Shown piece after piece: positions 36,267 to 44,433 of a stretch of DNA of 64,000 nt. Within the stretch, counting starts at the first letter, position 1, and each line of letters opens with the position of its first letter. This DNA comes from DASSQJ01 sp963773655. Its GTDB lineage: Bacteria > Actinomycetota > Actinomycetes > Actinomycetales > Dermatophilaceae. Under the pieces are notes generated by a model. That model had not been told where the DNA came from and did not search any database. It was given only the letters and a program-made list of their open reading frames with translations. A program made the position numbers and the translations under genes. Location: the NCBI GenBank assembly GCA_963773655.1, contig CAVZBX010000001.1:744001-808000 (forward strand). The letters are read 5' to 3'.

Positions 36267-38441
36267 TCAGCCGTCGACGGCGAGGGCGAAGGGCAGCACG
36301 CCCGGGGCGCCGGCGAGCCGCAGTGCGCGGCCGGCCACGGTCATCGTCCAGCGCGAGGACACGACGTCGTCGACGAGGAGCACCGGGCCCGGCGCCGCGG
36401 CGAGCGCGGTGGCGAGAGCGGGGCCGACCACCACCCGCTCCCAGACCCCGGCGAGCCGGTAGGCGCTGTTGCCGCCCATCTCGCCGGTGGGGCCGCCGTG
36501 GTCGAGGTCGAGGGCGCCGAGCAGGGGCAGCCGGCCGATCTCGGCGAGCCCGGAGGCGAGCGAGCCCACGAGCCGGGGGTGGGAGCGAGAGGGCACCGCG
36601 ACGACGCCGACCGGCCGCTGCGCCCACCCCCACTCGGCGAGCACGGGCACGCAGGCGCGCAGCAGGTCGGGGGAGGCCGGCGCGTCCTCGCGCAGGACCT
36701 CGCGCAGCCGCCCGCCCCAGCCGAGGTCGGAGAGCCGGGCCAGGGCACGGCCGGGGAGCAGCGCCTCCTCGGCGGGGATGCGGCCCTTGACCGGGACCCC
36801 GACGCGGTCCATGCCGGTGGGCCACTGGGCGCGCGGGTCGAGCGGCACGCCCACCCGGGCCAGCCGTTCGCGGGCAGCCCCGACGACGCGGTCGGGGACC
36901 TCGGTGGGGTACCAGGGGCCGGCACAGCCGTCGCAGCGGCCGCACGGCTGCGCGGACGGGTCGTCGAGGGTCCGCTGGAGGAACGCCATCCGGCATCCGT
37001 CGGTGCGCTCGTAGTCGACCATGAGCTGCTGCTCGGCGCTCCGGGCGGCGGCGACCCGCTCGTAGCGCTCGGCGTCGTACACCCACGGGACGCCGGTGGC
37101 GACCCAGCCGCCGGAGACGCGCTGCACCGCGCCGTCGACGTCGAGCACCTTGAGGAGCAGCTCGAGGCGGGTGCGGCGCACGTCGACCACCGTCTCGAGC
37201 GCCGCCGTCGACAGCGGGCGGCCGGCCTCCGCCAGGGCGCGCAGCACCGCGTCGGCCTGGTCCTCCCGCGGCATCGACACGCTCGCGAAGTACCGCCAGA
37301 TGTCGCGGTCCTCGGGACCGGGCAGGAGCAGCACGTCGGCCCGGTCGGTGGCCCGGCCGGCGCGGCCCACCTGCTGGTAGTACGCGACCGGGCTGCTCGG
37401 GGCGCCGAGGTGGACGACGAAGCCGAGGTCGGGCTTGTCGAAGCCCATGCCGAGCGCGGACGTGGCGACGAGGGCCTTGACCTGGTTGCGGCGCAGCGCG
37501 TCCTCGAGGCGCTCACGGTCGGCCGGGTCGGTGCGGCCGGTGTACGCGGCCACGGGGTGCCCGGCGTCGCCGAGGGCGGCGGCGACGTCCTCGGCGGCGG
37601 ACACGGTGAGCGTGTACACGATGCCGGAGCCGGGGAGCGACCCCAGGTGCTCGGCGAGCCAGCCCAGCCGCTGTTCCGGCGACATCGACCGGAGCACCCC
37701 GAGGCGCAGCGAGTCGCGGGCCAGGCCGCCGCGGACCGTGTGCACCAGCCGCCCGCCCTCGCCGAGCTGCTCCTCGACGTCGTGGACGACGCGGGCGTTG
37801 GCCGTGGCCGTCGTGGCGAGCACCGGGACGTCTCCGGGCAGGCCGGCGAGCAGGTCGCGGATGCGGCGGTAGTCGGGCCTGAAGTCGTGGCCCCAGTCGC
37901 TGACGCAGTGCGCCTCGTCGACGACGAGGAGCCCGCAGCGACGGGCGAGGTCGGGCAGCTGCTCCTCGCGGAAGCGCGGGTTGTTGAGCCGCTCCGGGCT
38001 GACGAGGAGCACGTCGACGGCGTCGTCGGCGAGGGCCGCCCGTACGTCGTCCCAGTCCTGGGCGTTGGCGGAGTTCATCGTGACGGCGCGGATGCCGGCC
38101 CGTCCGGCGGCCGCGATCTGGTCGCGCATCAGCGCCAGCAGCGGGCTGATGATGACCGTCGGCCCGGCGCCCTCGGCCCGGCGCAGCGCGGTGGCGACGA
38201 AGTAGACGGCCGACTTGCCCCAGCCGGTGCGCTGCACGACGAGCACGCGGGCCCGGTCCTCGACGAGGGCGGTGACCGCCTCCAGCTGACCGTCGCGGAA
38301 GTCGGCGTCCTCGCGCCCGACGAGGCGGCGCAGCGCGGCTCTGGCCGCGTCCGGGAGCGCGGCACCCCGGGCGGGGCCGCCCGCCGGCTCCGCGGCAGGA
38401 CGAGGGGCAGGGGGGCTCACGGCGTCCGTCGGCTTCGTCAT
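36267..38441 (-). CDS. RecQ-family DNA helicase with C-terminal phosphoribosyltransferase-like domain
   Basis: 724 residues. The helicase core has FRDGQLEAV (motif 0), TGWGKSAVYF (Walker A), LLVVDEAHCVSDWGHDF (DEAH and aromatic loop), TATAN (III) and QVGRAGRA (VI). A zinc-binding tail has Cys in CRMAFLQR...CGRCDGC. After it, about 200 residues end with PVLLVDDVVSSRWTMTVAGRAL, the PRPP-loop pattern of phosphoribosyltransferases. This RecQ-PRTase architecture is known in actinobacteria. The enzyme unwinds DNA 3'-5' in repair; the tail's role is unknown. A TCGTCCACA DnaA-box-like site lies 43 bp upstream. TACGGT ends 9 nt before the ATG. Confidence 0.9.
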   Translation of the reverse strand: MTKPTDAVSPPAPRPAAEPAGGPARGAALPDAARAALRRLVGREDADFRDGQLEAVTALVEDRARVLVVQRTGWGKSAVYFVATALRRAEGAGPTVIISPLLALMRDQIAAAGRAGIRAVTMNSANAQDWDDVRAALADDAVDVLLVSPERLNNPRFREEQLPDLARRCGLLVVDEAHCVSDWGHDFRPDYRRIRDLLAGLPGDVPVLATTATANARVVHDVEEQLGEGGRLVHTVRGGLARDSLRLGVLRSMSPEQRLGWLAEHLGSLPGSGIVYTLTVSAAEDVAAALGDAGHPVAAYTGRTDPADRERLEDALRRNQVKALVATSALGMGFDKPDLGFVVHLGAPSSPVAYYQQVGRAGRATDRADVLLLPGPEDRDIWRYFASVSMPREDQADAVLRALAEAGRPLSTAALETVVDVRRTRLELLLKVLDVDGAVQRVSGGWVATGVPWVYDAERYERVAAARSAEQQLMVDYERTDGCRMAFLQRTLDDPSAQPCGRCDGCAGPWYPTEVPDRVVGAARERLARVGVPLDPRAQWPTGMDRVGVPVKGRIPAEEALLPGRALARLSDLGWGGRLREVLREDAPASPDLLRACVPVLAEWGWAQRPVGVVAVPSRSHPRLVGSLASGLAEIGRLPLLGALDLDHGGPTGEMGGNSAYRLAGVWERVVVGPALATALAAAPGPVLLVDDVVSSRWTMTVAGRALRLAGAPGVLPFALAVDG

Positions 38442-38532
38442 GGTCCCTTCACCGTATGCGGGGGCTGCGACGGTGCCGTCCGCTCGTCCACAGCCGACCG
38501 CCTCACGCACCGCGGGGCGGCGGGTGGGCCCG

Positions 38533-38976
38533 TCAGGAGAAGAGGGCCGAGAGGTCGAGCGAACGCACGTGCCGCTGGGACGCCAGCGAGACGTAGGTCC
38601 GGGCCAGGACGTCCTTGCCGAAGCCGAGGACCGTCCCGACGAGACCGGTGGCCTCGGCGAGGTCCTCGGGCGGGGTCTCGGCGACGACCCGGCGCCAGAT
38701 CGACTGCTCCAGCGCGTTGAAGGCGGCCTGGACCTCCCCGATGTCGAAACCCTGCTCGAAGCGCTCGGTGGCGATCCTCGCCGAGTAGTCGCCGACGGCG
38801 GACAGGTCGCGGTCCCGGATGGCCGTGACGACCAGCCGGAACAGCTCGTCGAGCCGCTGTCGGGTCAGGTCCTCACCGGCGGACTCGTAGTGGGCGACGT
38901 GCGACCGGTGCAACTGGGTGTAGCCGTCCCCGACGATGTCCGACTCGGCGTCGAGGAGGAGGGTTGCGAGCTCCAT
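38533..38976 (-). CDS. RsbRD-type (RsbT co-antagonist N-terminal) domain protein
   Basis: 147 residues, all helical. It matches the RsbRD N-terminal domain pattern: DAESDIVGDGYTQLHRSHV, LFRLVVTAIRDRD, ARIATERFEQGFDIGEVQAAFNALEQSIW and VGTVLGFGKDVLARTY. In Bacillus this domain sits in stressosome RsbR proteins with a STAS domain; here the STAS part is missing, leaving a stand-alone sensor-like module. No sigma-B-type partner is next to it. Start at ATG 38976 with GAGAGAGG upstream; a GTG at 39003 is weaker. Confidence 0.65.
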   Translation of the reverse strand: MELATLLLDAESDIVGDGYTQLHRSHVAHYESAGEDLTRQRLDELFRLVVTAIRDRDLSAVGDYSARIATERFEQGFDIGEVQAAFNALEQSIWRRVVAETPPEDLAEATGLVGTVLGFGKDVLARTYVSLASQRHVRSLDLSALFS

Positions 38977-39057
38977 GGCGTGCCTCTCTCTCGTCGCACC
39001 CATCGTGGCACGGGGCCGGTGGCGCCGGCACCGCGGGTCCGGGGACCGCGGCGGCCG

Positions 39058-39597
39058 TCACTGGCCGGTGCGACCGTCGATCGCCTCGCGGAGCAGGTCG
39101 GCGTGCCCGGCGTGCCGTGCGTACTCCTCGATGAGGTGGACGAGCACGTCCCGGACGGCCACGGTGCCGTCGTGGTGCGGCACCTGCCTGTCGAGGTCGG
39201 AGTCGGCCAGGGCGTCGAGCCGGCCGTCGGCGAACCGCACCTCGGCGTCCCACGCGGCGAACGCGTCGCGGACCACGTCGGCGTCGGCGACCGCGCCGTC
39301 GAAGTCCTCGTCCCCACCCCCTCCGCGCGCCCACATCCGGGGCAGCTCGGGGTGTTCGTCGAGCACCCTCCGGAACCAGTGCAGCTCGACGCCGGCCAGG
39401 TGCCGCACGAGGCCGAGCAGGCTCATGGTGCTCGGCGGCACCGACCGCGCGGCCAGCTGCTCGGCGTCGAGGTCGTCGCACTTCATCCGGATCGTCAGCC
39501 GGTAGTTCGAGAGGTACTCGCGGTAGGTCGCCAGCTCACCGACGGGGTTGCCGTAGGTACGGGGGTCGGCCTCCGGGGTGGTCCACATGTCGCTCAT
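39058..39597 (-). CDS. DinB-family (DUF664) protein
   Basis: 179 residues, a four-helix DinB/YfiT bundle. DUF664 features include LLGLVRHLAGVELHWFRRVL (first His) and LVHLIEEYARHAGHADLLREAIDG (second and third His), the conserved metal-site histidines. The family includes mycothiol- or bacillithiol-dependent transferases, and in actinobacteria mycothiol use is plausible, but no substrate can be named. TTGGGT, 7 nt before ATG 39597, may be a -10 element of a leaderless start. Confidence 0.8.
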   Translation of the reverse strand: MSDMWTTPEADPRTYGNPVGELATYREYLSNYRLTIRMKCDDLDAEQLAARSVPPSTMSLLGLVRHLAGVELHWFRRVLDEHPELPRMWARGGGGDEDFDGAVADADVVRDAFAAWDAEVRFADGRLDALADSDLDRQVPHHDGTVAVRDVLVHLIEEYARHAGHADLLREAIDGRTGQ

Positions 39598-39666
39598 GGG
39601 TGCCACCCAACCACGCCACCGCGTCGGGTGGCATCCGCGGTCGGCCGTGCTGCCAGCGGCACCACC

Positions 39667-41061
39667 TCACCGCCACCCGGCCTCGTCCACCCCACCCGGG
39701 ACGTCGGCTCGCGGGTCGTACGGGGTGCGGGTGAAGCGGAAGGAGGCCAGGTCGAGGTGCGAGACGGTGCCGTCCGGGCGGCGGACCACCCGCAGCGGCT
39801 CGCCGGCGTGGTAGCCGTCGAGGCCCACCCACGCGTCGGGTCCGGTGCGCTCGAACCGGGAGCCGCGGCCCGCGCCCGGCTCCCCGAGGACGAGCTGCTC
39901 GTCGCGGACCGTCGCCGTCGAGGTCGACGGGCCCCAGTGCCACGTCCCCACGAGCTCGAGCAGGTCGGCGTCGCCGCCCGCCGACCACGCCCGGACCGGC
40001 GCCGGCTCGGCCTCGGCGAGCGTGCGGAGCAGGTCGTCGGAGAGGCCGCGCACCACGGTCGTGTGCGTCGTGTTGGCCATCACCACGACCCCGTCCCCGG
40101 CGGCGGCGCCGGGCAGCGCGTCGTCGGCGTCGGAGAGCCGCACCCGCAGCCCGGCGAGGAAGCCGGGCATCGACCCGCCGTGGCCCGCGTGGCGGGCGCC
40201 GTCGACGTTCCACACCTGCCAGCCGAGCCCGTGCGCCCCCGTCCAGGCCTGGCCGGGCTCGTCGACGACGTGGTGCGGCTCGACCATCTCGGCGAGGGTC
40301 CCGGCGGAGAGCAGGCCGGCGGTGTCGCCGGCGAGGAAGGCCGCCCACCGGGCGAGGTCGGGCACCGTGGACCACAGCTGGCCGGCCGGGGCCATGGCGC
40401 CGGCGTCGTGCTCGGGCTCGGGCAGCACGAGGTCGGCGAACGGGTGCACGGCCAGCCCGGGGGCGGAGCGCCCCTCCGGCCGGGTCGTCGTGCGCCGCAT
40501 CCCCAGCGGCTCGAGCAGCTCACCGCGGACGACCTCGTGCCAGCCGCGCCCGTGGTGCTCCTCGAGGAGCCGGCCGAGCGCGCCGTACCCGACGTTGGAG
40601 TAGTGGAAGCGCCGGCCCGGCCGGAAGCGCCGGCCCACCGGCGAGGCGGCGAGGGTGGCCCAGTCGCCACCGGGGGTGCGCTCCCACCACGGCCCGTTCG
40701 TCTCGGCCTGCACGCCGCCGGCGTGGGTGAGCAGCTGCTCCACGGTGACGTCGTCGAGCGCCGAGCCGGGCACGTGGTCGCCGAGGCGGTCGGTCAGCTC
40801 GAGGCCACCGGCGTCCCGCAGCCTGAGCACGCACACCGCGACGAAGGTCTTGGTGATCGACCCCATCCGGTACTGCGTGTCGTCGTCCGGGCGCTCGCCA
40901 CCGGCGCGGCCGTCCACGCAGCCGGCGGCGCCGCTCCACACGAGGACCCCACCGCGGACGACCCCGGCGACGAGCGACGGCACCCGACCGTCACGCTGCG
41001 CGCGGGCCAGCGCGGTGTCCAGGCGGGACGCGGTCGAGGGCTGCACGGTCTGCTCGGTCAC
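39667..41061 (-). CDS. Serine hydrolase of the beta-lactamase/class C fold
   Basis: 464 residues. The active-site motifs are SxxK in MGSITKTFVAV (about residue 68), YxN in HYSNVGYGALG and the third motif HAGHGGSMPG. A C-terminal extension of about 120 residues forms a beta-rich domain of the type seen in esterase/D-peptidase relatives (LVGTWHWGP, VVRRPDGTVSHL). No signal peptide is visible, so it is probably cytosolic. The family includes esterases and D-aminopeptidases; the substrate is open. GTG 41061 lies 6 nt after TAGGGT (leaderless). Confidence 0.88.
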   Translation of the reverse strand: MTEQTVQPSTASRLDTALARAQRDGRVPSLVAGVVRGGVLVWSGAAGCVDGRAGGERPDDDTQYRMGSITKTFVAVCVLRLRDAGGLELTDRLGDHVPGSALDDVTVEQLLTHAGGVQAETNGPWWERTPGGDWATLAASPVGRRFRPGRRFHYSNVGYGALGRLLEEHHGRGWHEVVRGELLEPLGMRRTTTRPEGRSAPGLAVHPFADLVLPEPEHDAGAMAPAGQLWSTVPDLARWAAFLAGDTAGLLSAGTLAEMVEPHHVVDEPGQAWTGAHGLGWQVWNVDGARHAGHGGSMPGFLAGLRVRLSDADDALPGAAAGDGVVVMANTTHTTVVRGLSDDLLRTLAEAEPAPVRAWSAGGDADLLELVGTWHWGPSTSTATVRDEQLVLGEPGAGRGSRFERTGPDAWVGLDGYHAGEPLRVVRRPDGTVSHLDLASFRFTRTPYDPRADVPGGVDEAGWR

Positions 41062-41067
41062 CGGCCC

Positions 41068-41073
41068 ACCCTA
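41068..41073 (-). promoter_or_regulatory. -10 element TAGGGT of leaderless hydrolase gene
   Basis: Minus-strand CCTAGGGTG; the hexamer ends 6 nt before GTG 41061. The divergent thioesterase starts 51 bp away. Confidence 0.6.
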
Positions 41074-41111
41074 GGCCGGTGGTGCCCGCGCCGGCTGGGA
41101 GGATGGGCGCC

Positions 41112-41558
41112 ATGACCGGTCCCCACGTCGTCGAGGTCCCGCTGCGCTGGTCCGACATGGACGCCTACGGCCACGTCAACAACGTGCAGTTCCTGCGCCT
41201 GCTCGAGGACGCCCGCGTGGGTGGGCTCCGCGCGTGGAACGCCGGCGGGCCGTCGATGCTCGAGGAGGGCATCGTCGTCACCCGGCACGCCATCGAGTAC
41301 CGCGCCCCGCTCACCTACCGGCCCGACCCGGTGGCGGTGGAGCTGTGGGTGACCCGCATCCACGGCGCCGGCTTCGACCTCGGCTACGTCGTGCGCGACC
41401 CCGTGCCGGTCGGCGACACCGTCTACGCGGTGGCCGAGACCGGTCTGGCGCTCTTCGACTTCGCGACCTCCCGGCCGCGCCGCCTCGGCCCGGAGGCCCG
41501 GGCCACCCTGGAGCCGCACCGCGGCGAGGCCGTGACCTTCCGGTGGGCCGGCCGGTGA
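41112..41558 (+). CDS. Acyl-CoA thioesterase, single hot-dog (4HBT)
   Basis: 148 residues, the usual YbgC/4HBT length. It has the family motif RWSDMDAYGHVNNVQFLRLLEDAR with the active-site Asp, and HAIEYRAPLTYR in the core helix-strand. It hydrolyses acyl- or aroyl-CoA thioesters in the cytosol; chain preference is unknown. ATG 41112 is preceded by GGGAGGA, which is either a ribosome site or part of a GAGGAT -10 element 7 nt before the start. It overlaps the next gene by 4 bp (GTGA). Confidence 0.88.
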   Translation: MTGPHVVEVPLRWSDMDAYGHVNNVQFLRLLEDARVGGLRAWNAGGPSMLEEGIVVTRHAIEYRAPLTYRPDPVAVELWVTRIHGAGFDLGYVVRDPVPVGDTVYAVAETGLALFDFATSRPRRLGPEARATLEPHRGEAVTFRWAGR

Positions 41559-42187
41559 GCACGCCCGCCGTCGACGTGCTGCGCCTCACCGACGCCGCCG
41601 CCCTGTCCGACCTCGGCCGCTACGCCGCCCGCGCCCGGTCCCTCGACGACGCGGGCGCCATCCGCCTCCAGGCGACCGGCGCCGTGCTCGCGGCCTGGGT
41701 CGGGGTGCTGCCCGGTCGGGGCATCCTGGGCGAGGGCACGGTGCTCGGGCTGCGGACCTTCGCGCTGGCCGAGCCGGCCGAGTGCGACCTCGTGGTGCCG
41801 CTCGGGGCCGTCACCGACCGCGCGGCACGGCCCGCGGGAACGGGCGACCTGCCGGTGCCACCCACCCGCGCCATCGCGACCTGGTCGGCGATCACGCCGC
41901 CTCGCTCGGGGTGGACGCCCACCGGCACCGTCGCCGGGGACGACCTCGCCGCGGCCGCGCGCGTCGGGCTGGAGCAGGTGTCCGCAGCGGTCCGGGAGCG
42001 TGGCGCCGCAGCCGGCCTCGTCCGCGACCGGGTGTGGGCCGGCGAGGCGGCCACGGGCGTGCGCGCCGGTGGTGCCTTCGCCGCGTACTCGCTGGGCTTC
42101 CTGCGCCCCGGGTCACCCGTCAGCGTGCTCCGCAGCGGTCCGTGGACCCGGCTGACCGCGGTCGGCGGCCACGTCGTCATGCGCTGA
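41555..42187 (+). CDS. Conserved hypothetical protein coupled to the thioesterase
   Basis: 210 residues, soluble, without signal peptide or membrane segment. Visible features are a helical N terminus (LSDLGRYAARARSLDDAGAIRLQA), a beta-rich middle (VLGLRTFALAEPAECDLVVPLGA), and a late helix (GLEQVSAAVRERGAAAGLVRDRVW). I do not recognise the family. The GTG start overlaps the thioesterase stop, so the products probably act together. Its last 75 bp overlap the convergent MFS gene. Confidence 0.7.
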   Translation: MSTPAVDVLRLTDAAALSDLGRYAARARSLDDAGAIRLQATGAVLAAWVGVLPGRGILGEGTVLGLRTFALAEPAECDLVVPLGAVTDRAARPAGTGDLPVPPTRAIATWSAITPPRSGWTPTGTVAGDDLAAAARVGLEQVSAAVRERGAAAGLVRDRVWAGEAATGVRAGGAFAAYSLGFLRPGSPVSVLRSGPWTRLTAVGGHVVMR

Positions 42188-43603
42188 GCGCCGCGGGTGC
42201 CGGTCACCGGCGCTCCCGCCCACGATGCGCTGGCCCGCCGGGACGACCATCGCCGCGACACCTGCGAGCGCGAGGAAGATGGCGCCGAACAGCGGGTTGT
42301 CCCGCCCCGGCTCGTGGAAGGCCGCGAACACCGCGGTGGCCCCCGCGACGCCGACGACGCTGCCGAGCACGTCCGAGAGCTGGAGCGCCGACGAGGCCTC
42401 GCCGTGCTCCTCCACCGGGCTCAGCTCGAGGGCGAGGATCGTCGTCGTCGTCACCCCGGTGCCCATGGCGAGCCCGGTGAGGAGCAGGGCGACGACGCTG
42501 AGCCACCCGGGCAGGTCCAGCCACGCGACGAGCGACAGCGCGGCCAGGCCGGCGGTGAGCAGCACCGCGCCCACCTCGATGAGGCGGTGGCGGGGCAGGT
42601 GCATCCGGTCGTGCCCCTGGTACCAGGCCCCGGCGGCCCAGCCGATGGCGCCGACGGCCAGCGCGAACCCGGCCACCTGCAGGCTGGCGTGGCGCTGGCC
42701 CACGAGGAAGAGCGGCACGTAGGTGATGCCGCCGTAGAACGCCGCGCACAACAGGGCCCGGGAGAGCACCACCGAGGGCAGCCCGCGGGCCATCACCACG
42801 GTGCCCTTCGGCAGGAGCGCCGGCGCCAGCCCGGCGAGCGCGAGGAGCCCGGCGACGGCGAGCACGGTCTTCGGCGACCACTCGACGACGAGCTCGTGCG
42901 TGCCGAGCTGGAGCGCACCGGCCGCGAGCGCGATGCCCACGCCGGCCCATGCGGCACGGACGTGGGCGCCGTGGTCGCGGGCGCTCGCCGCCACCCGAAG
43001 GTGTGCGATGTCGACCCGACGCTGGGCGTGGAGCAGCACGGCGGCCGTCACGACGACGGGCACGACGACGACCCAGAACACCCACCGCCAGCTGAAGGTC
43101 TCGGTGACCCACGCCGACAGCGGCGGTCCGAGGAGAGCGGGCAGCACCCAGGCGGCGGAGATGTAGGTGAAGAGCCTGGGCCGCAGCGGCTCGGGGTACA
43201 CCCGCCCGGCGATGACGTAGAGCATGACGACGAGCAGCCCGCCGCCGAGCCCGGTCAGCGCCCGGCCGACGAGGAAGACGCCGAGGTCGGACGCGAACCC
43301 GCAGGTGGCGGCACCCACGGCGATGAGCGCCTGGCCGACGAGGCTGCCCGGCAGCGGGCCGGAACGGTCGGTCCACACCCCGGCGAGGACGATGCCGAGG
43401 AGCTGGGCGGTGAGCATCACCGAGAAGGCGAAGCCGTAGGACCGCACCGCGTCGAGGTCGCGCGCCACGTTGGGCATCGCCGTCGAGACCGCCATCGACT
43501 CGAAGGCCACGATCGTGACCAGCGCCAGCACGGCGAGCGTCACCTCGAGGTACGGCCGGCTGAGCGGGCCCCCTGTCGGCGCGGGGGCGATGGCATCGGG
43601 CAT
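42113..43603 (-). CDS. MFS transporter (14-helix, DHA2-like)
   Basis: 496 residues. Helix 1 reads VTIVAFESMAVSTAMPNVARDL and the cytoplasmic loop VWTDRSGPLPGSL replaces the usual motif A; RALTGLGGGLLVVMLYVIAG and PALLGPPLSAWVTETFSWRWVFW match the MFS core. Drug or metabolite export is inferred. The last 35 residues (from GGSAGDRHPRR) are polar with weak codon bias and lie antisense to the neighbouring gene, so the natural end may be nearer residue 460. ATG 43603 lies 7 nt after TAGAGT (leaderless). Confidence 0.85.
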   Translation of the reverse strand: MPDAIAPAPTGGPLSRPYLEVTLAVLALVTIVAFESMAVSTAMPNVARDLDAVRSYGFAFSVMLTAQLLGIVLAGVWTDRSGPLPGSLVGQALIAVGAATCGFASDLGVFLVGRALTGLGGGLLVVMLYVIAGRVYPEPLRPRLFTYISAAWVLPALLGPPLSAWVTETFSWRWVFWVVVVPVVVTAAVLLHAQRRVDIAHLRVAASARDHGAHVRAAWAGVGIALAAGALQLGTHELVVEWSPKTVLAVAGLLALAGLAPALLPKGTVVMARGLPSVVLSRALLCAAFYGGITYVPLFLVGQRHASLQVAGFALAVGAIGWAAGAWYQGHDRMHLPRHRLIEVGAVLLTAGLAALSLVAWLDLPGWLSVVALLLTGLAMGTGVTTTTILALELSPVEEHGEASSALQLSDVLGSVVGVAGATAVFAAFHEPGRDNPLFGAIFLALAGVAAMVVPAGQRIVGGSAGDRHPRRSAHDDVAADRGQPGPRTAAEHADG

Positions 43604-43610
43604 CCCGGCC

Positions 43611-43616
43611 ACTCTA
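43611..43616 (-). promoter_or_regulatory. -10 element TAGAGT overlapping the GDPD stop codon
   Basis: Minus-strand TAGAGT ends 7 nt before ATG 43603; its TAG is the stop codon of the upstream glycerophosphodiesterase gene. Confidence 0.55.
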
Positions 43617-44432
43617 GGACCGGGCGGGCGGATCCAGGGGGGTACCGCGCTCGGTGAGCACGTCGCGCAGGACGTCGATGTGGTCGGCGACGATGCCGTC
43701 GACGCCGAGGTCGAGCAGGCGGTGCATCTCGGTGGCGTCCTCACGGGACCAGGAGTGGAACCACACGTGCACGTGCTTGCCGAGTGCGTGCGCCCGCCGG
43801 ACCAGCCCGGGTGTGACGAGCGTGATCGTCCGTCCGCCGACGCGGTGGTGCGCGGGGATCTGCAGCACCGGTGCGGGGGTGTGCAGCAGCCGGCTGAGCG
43901 CCGTTGGGCTGAACCGGAGCAGCGCCGTGCCCACCTGTCCCGCCGCCGTGGCGACGCCGGGCCCGAGGGCGCGGCGGGCCGCGTGCAGCCGCCGTTCCGA
44001 GAACGAGCCGAGGCAGACCCGGTCGGTGGCGCCGAGGCGCTCGACCTCGCGCAGCGTCGCCCCGAGGGCCGAGTCGGCCTTGACGTCGATGTTGACCCGG
44101 ACGTCCGGCCACTCCTCGAACAGCTCGGCGAGGAGGGGCACCGCCTCGCTCCCTCCCACCCTCGCCCGGCGCACCTCCCGCCACGGCAGGTCCGCGATCG
44201 CTCCGGCGCCGTCCGTGGCCCGGTCGAGCACGGCGTCGTGGAACGCCACGACGTGCCCGTCCCGCGTGGCGTGCACGTCGGTCTCGAGGTAGCGGTAGCC
44301 CAGCCCGACGGCGCGGCGGAACGCGGCCATCGTGTTCTCGAGGCCGACGTTGGGCCCGTACCCGGCCCCGCCGCGGTGCGCCAGGGCCAGCGGGGCGGGG
44401 CCGGCGAGGTACGGGAAGTCCTCGGCCCGCAC
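43614..44432 (-). CDS. Glycerophosphodiester phosphodiesterase
   Basis: 272 residues, PI-PLC-like TIM barrel. LALAHRGGAG carries the first catalytic His, followed by ENTMAAFRRA, YLETDVHATRDG (metal ligands) and VAFHDAVLDRATDG (second His). DVKADSALG and the end motif VDGIVADHIDVL complete the fold. It hydrolyses glycerophosphodiesters from lipid turnover to glycerol-3-phosphate and an alcohol. No signal peptide, so cytosolic. One base separates it from the upstream GH13 gene, forming an operon. Confidence 0.92.
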   Translation of the reverse strand: MRAEDFPYLAGPAPLALAHRGGAGYGPNVGLENTMAAFRRAVGLGYRYLETDVHATRDGHVVAFHDAVLDRATDGAGAIADLPWREVRRARVGGSEAVPLLAELFEEWPDVRVNIDVKADSALGATLREVERLGATDRVCLGSFSERRLHAARRALGPGVATAAGQVGTALLRFSPTALSRLLHTPAPVLQIPAHHRVGGRTITLVTPGLVRRAHALGKHVHVWFHSWSREDATEMHRLLDLGVDGIVADHIDVLRDVLTERGTPLDPPARS

Positions 44433-44433
44433 G

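Noticed and set aside
35607..38720. 1037-codon plus-strand frame opposite the deacetylase and RecQ
   Set aside because: Shadow of RecQ, which has full helicase motifs.
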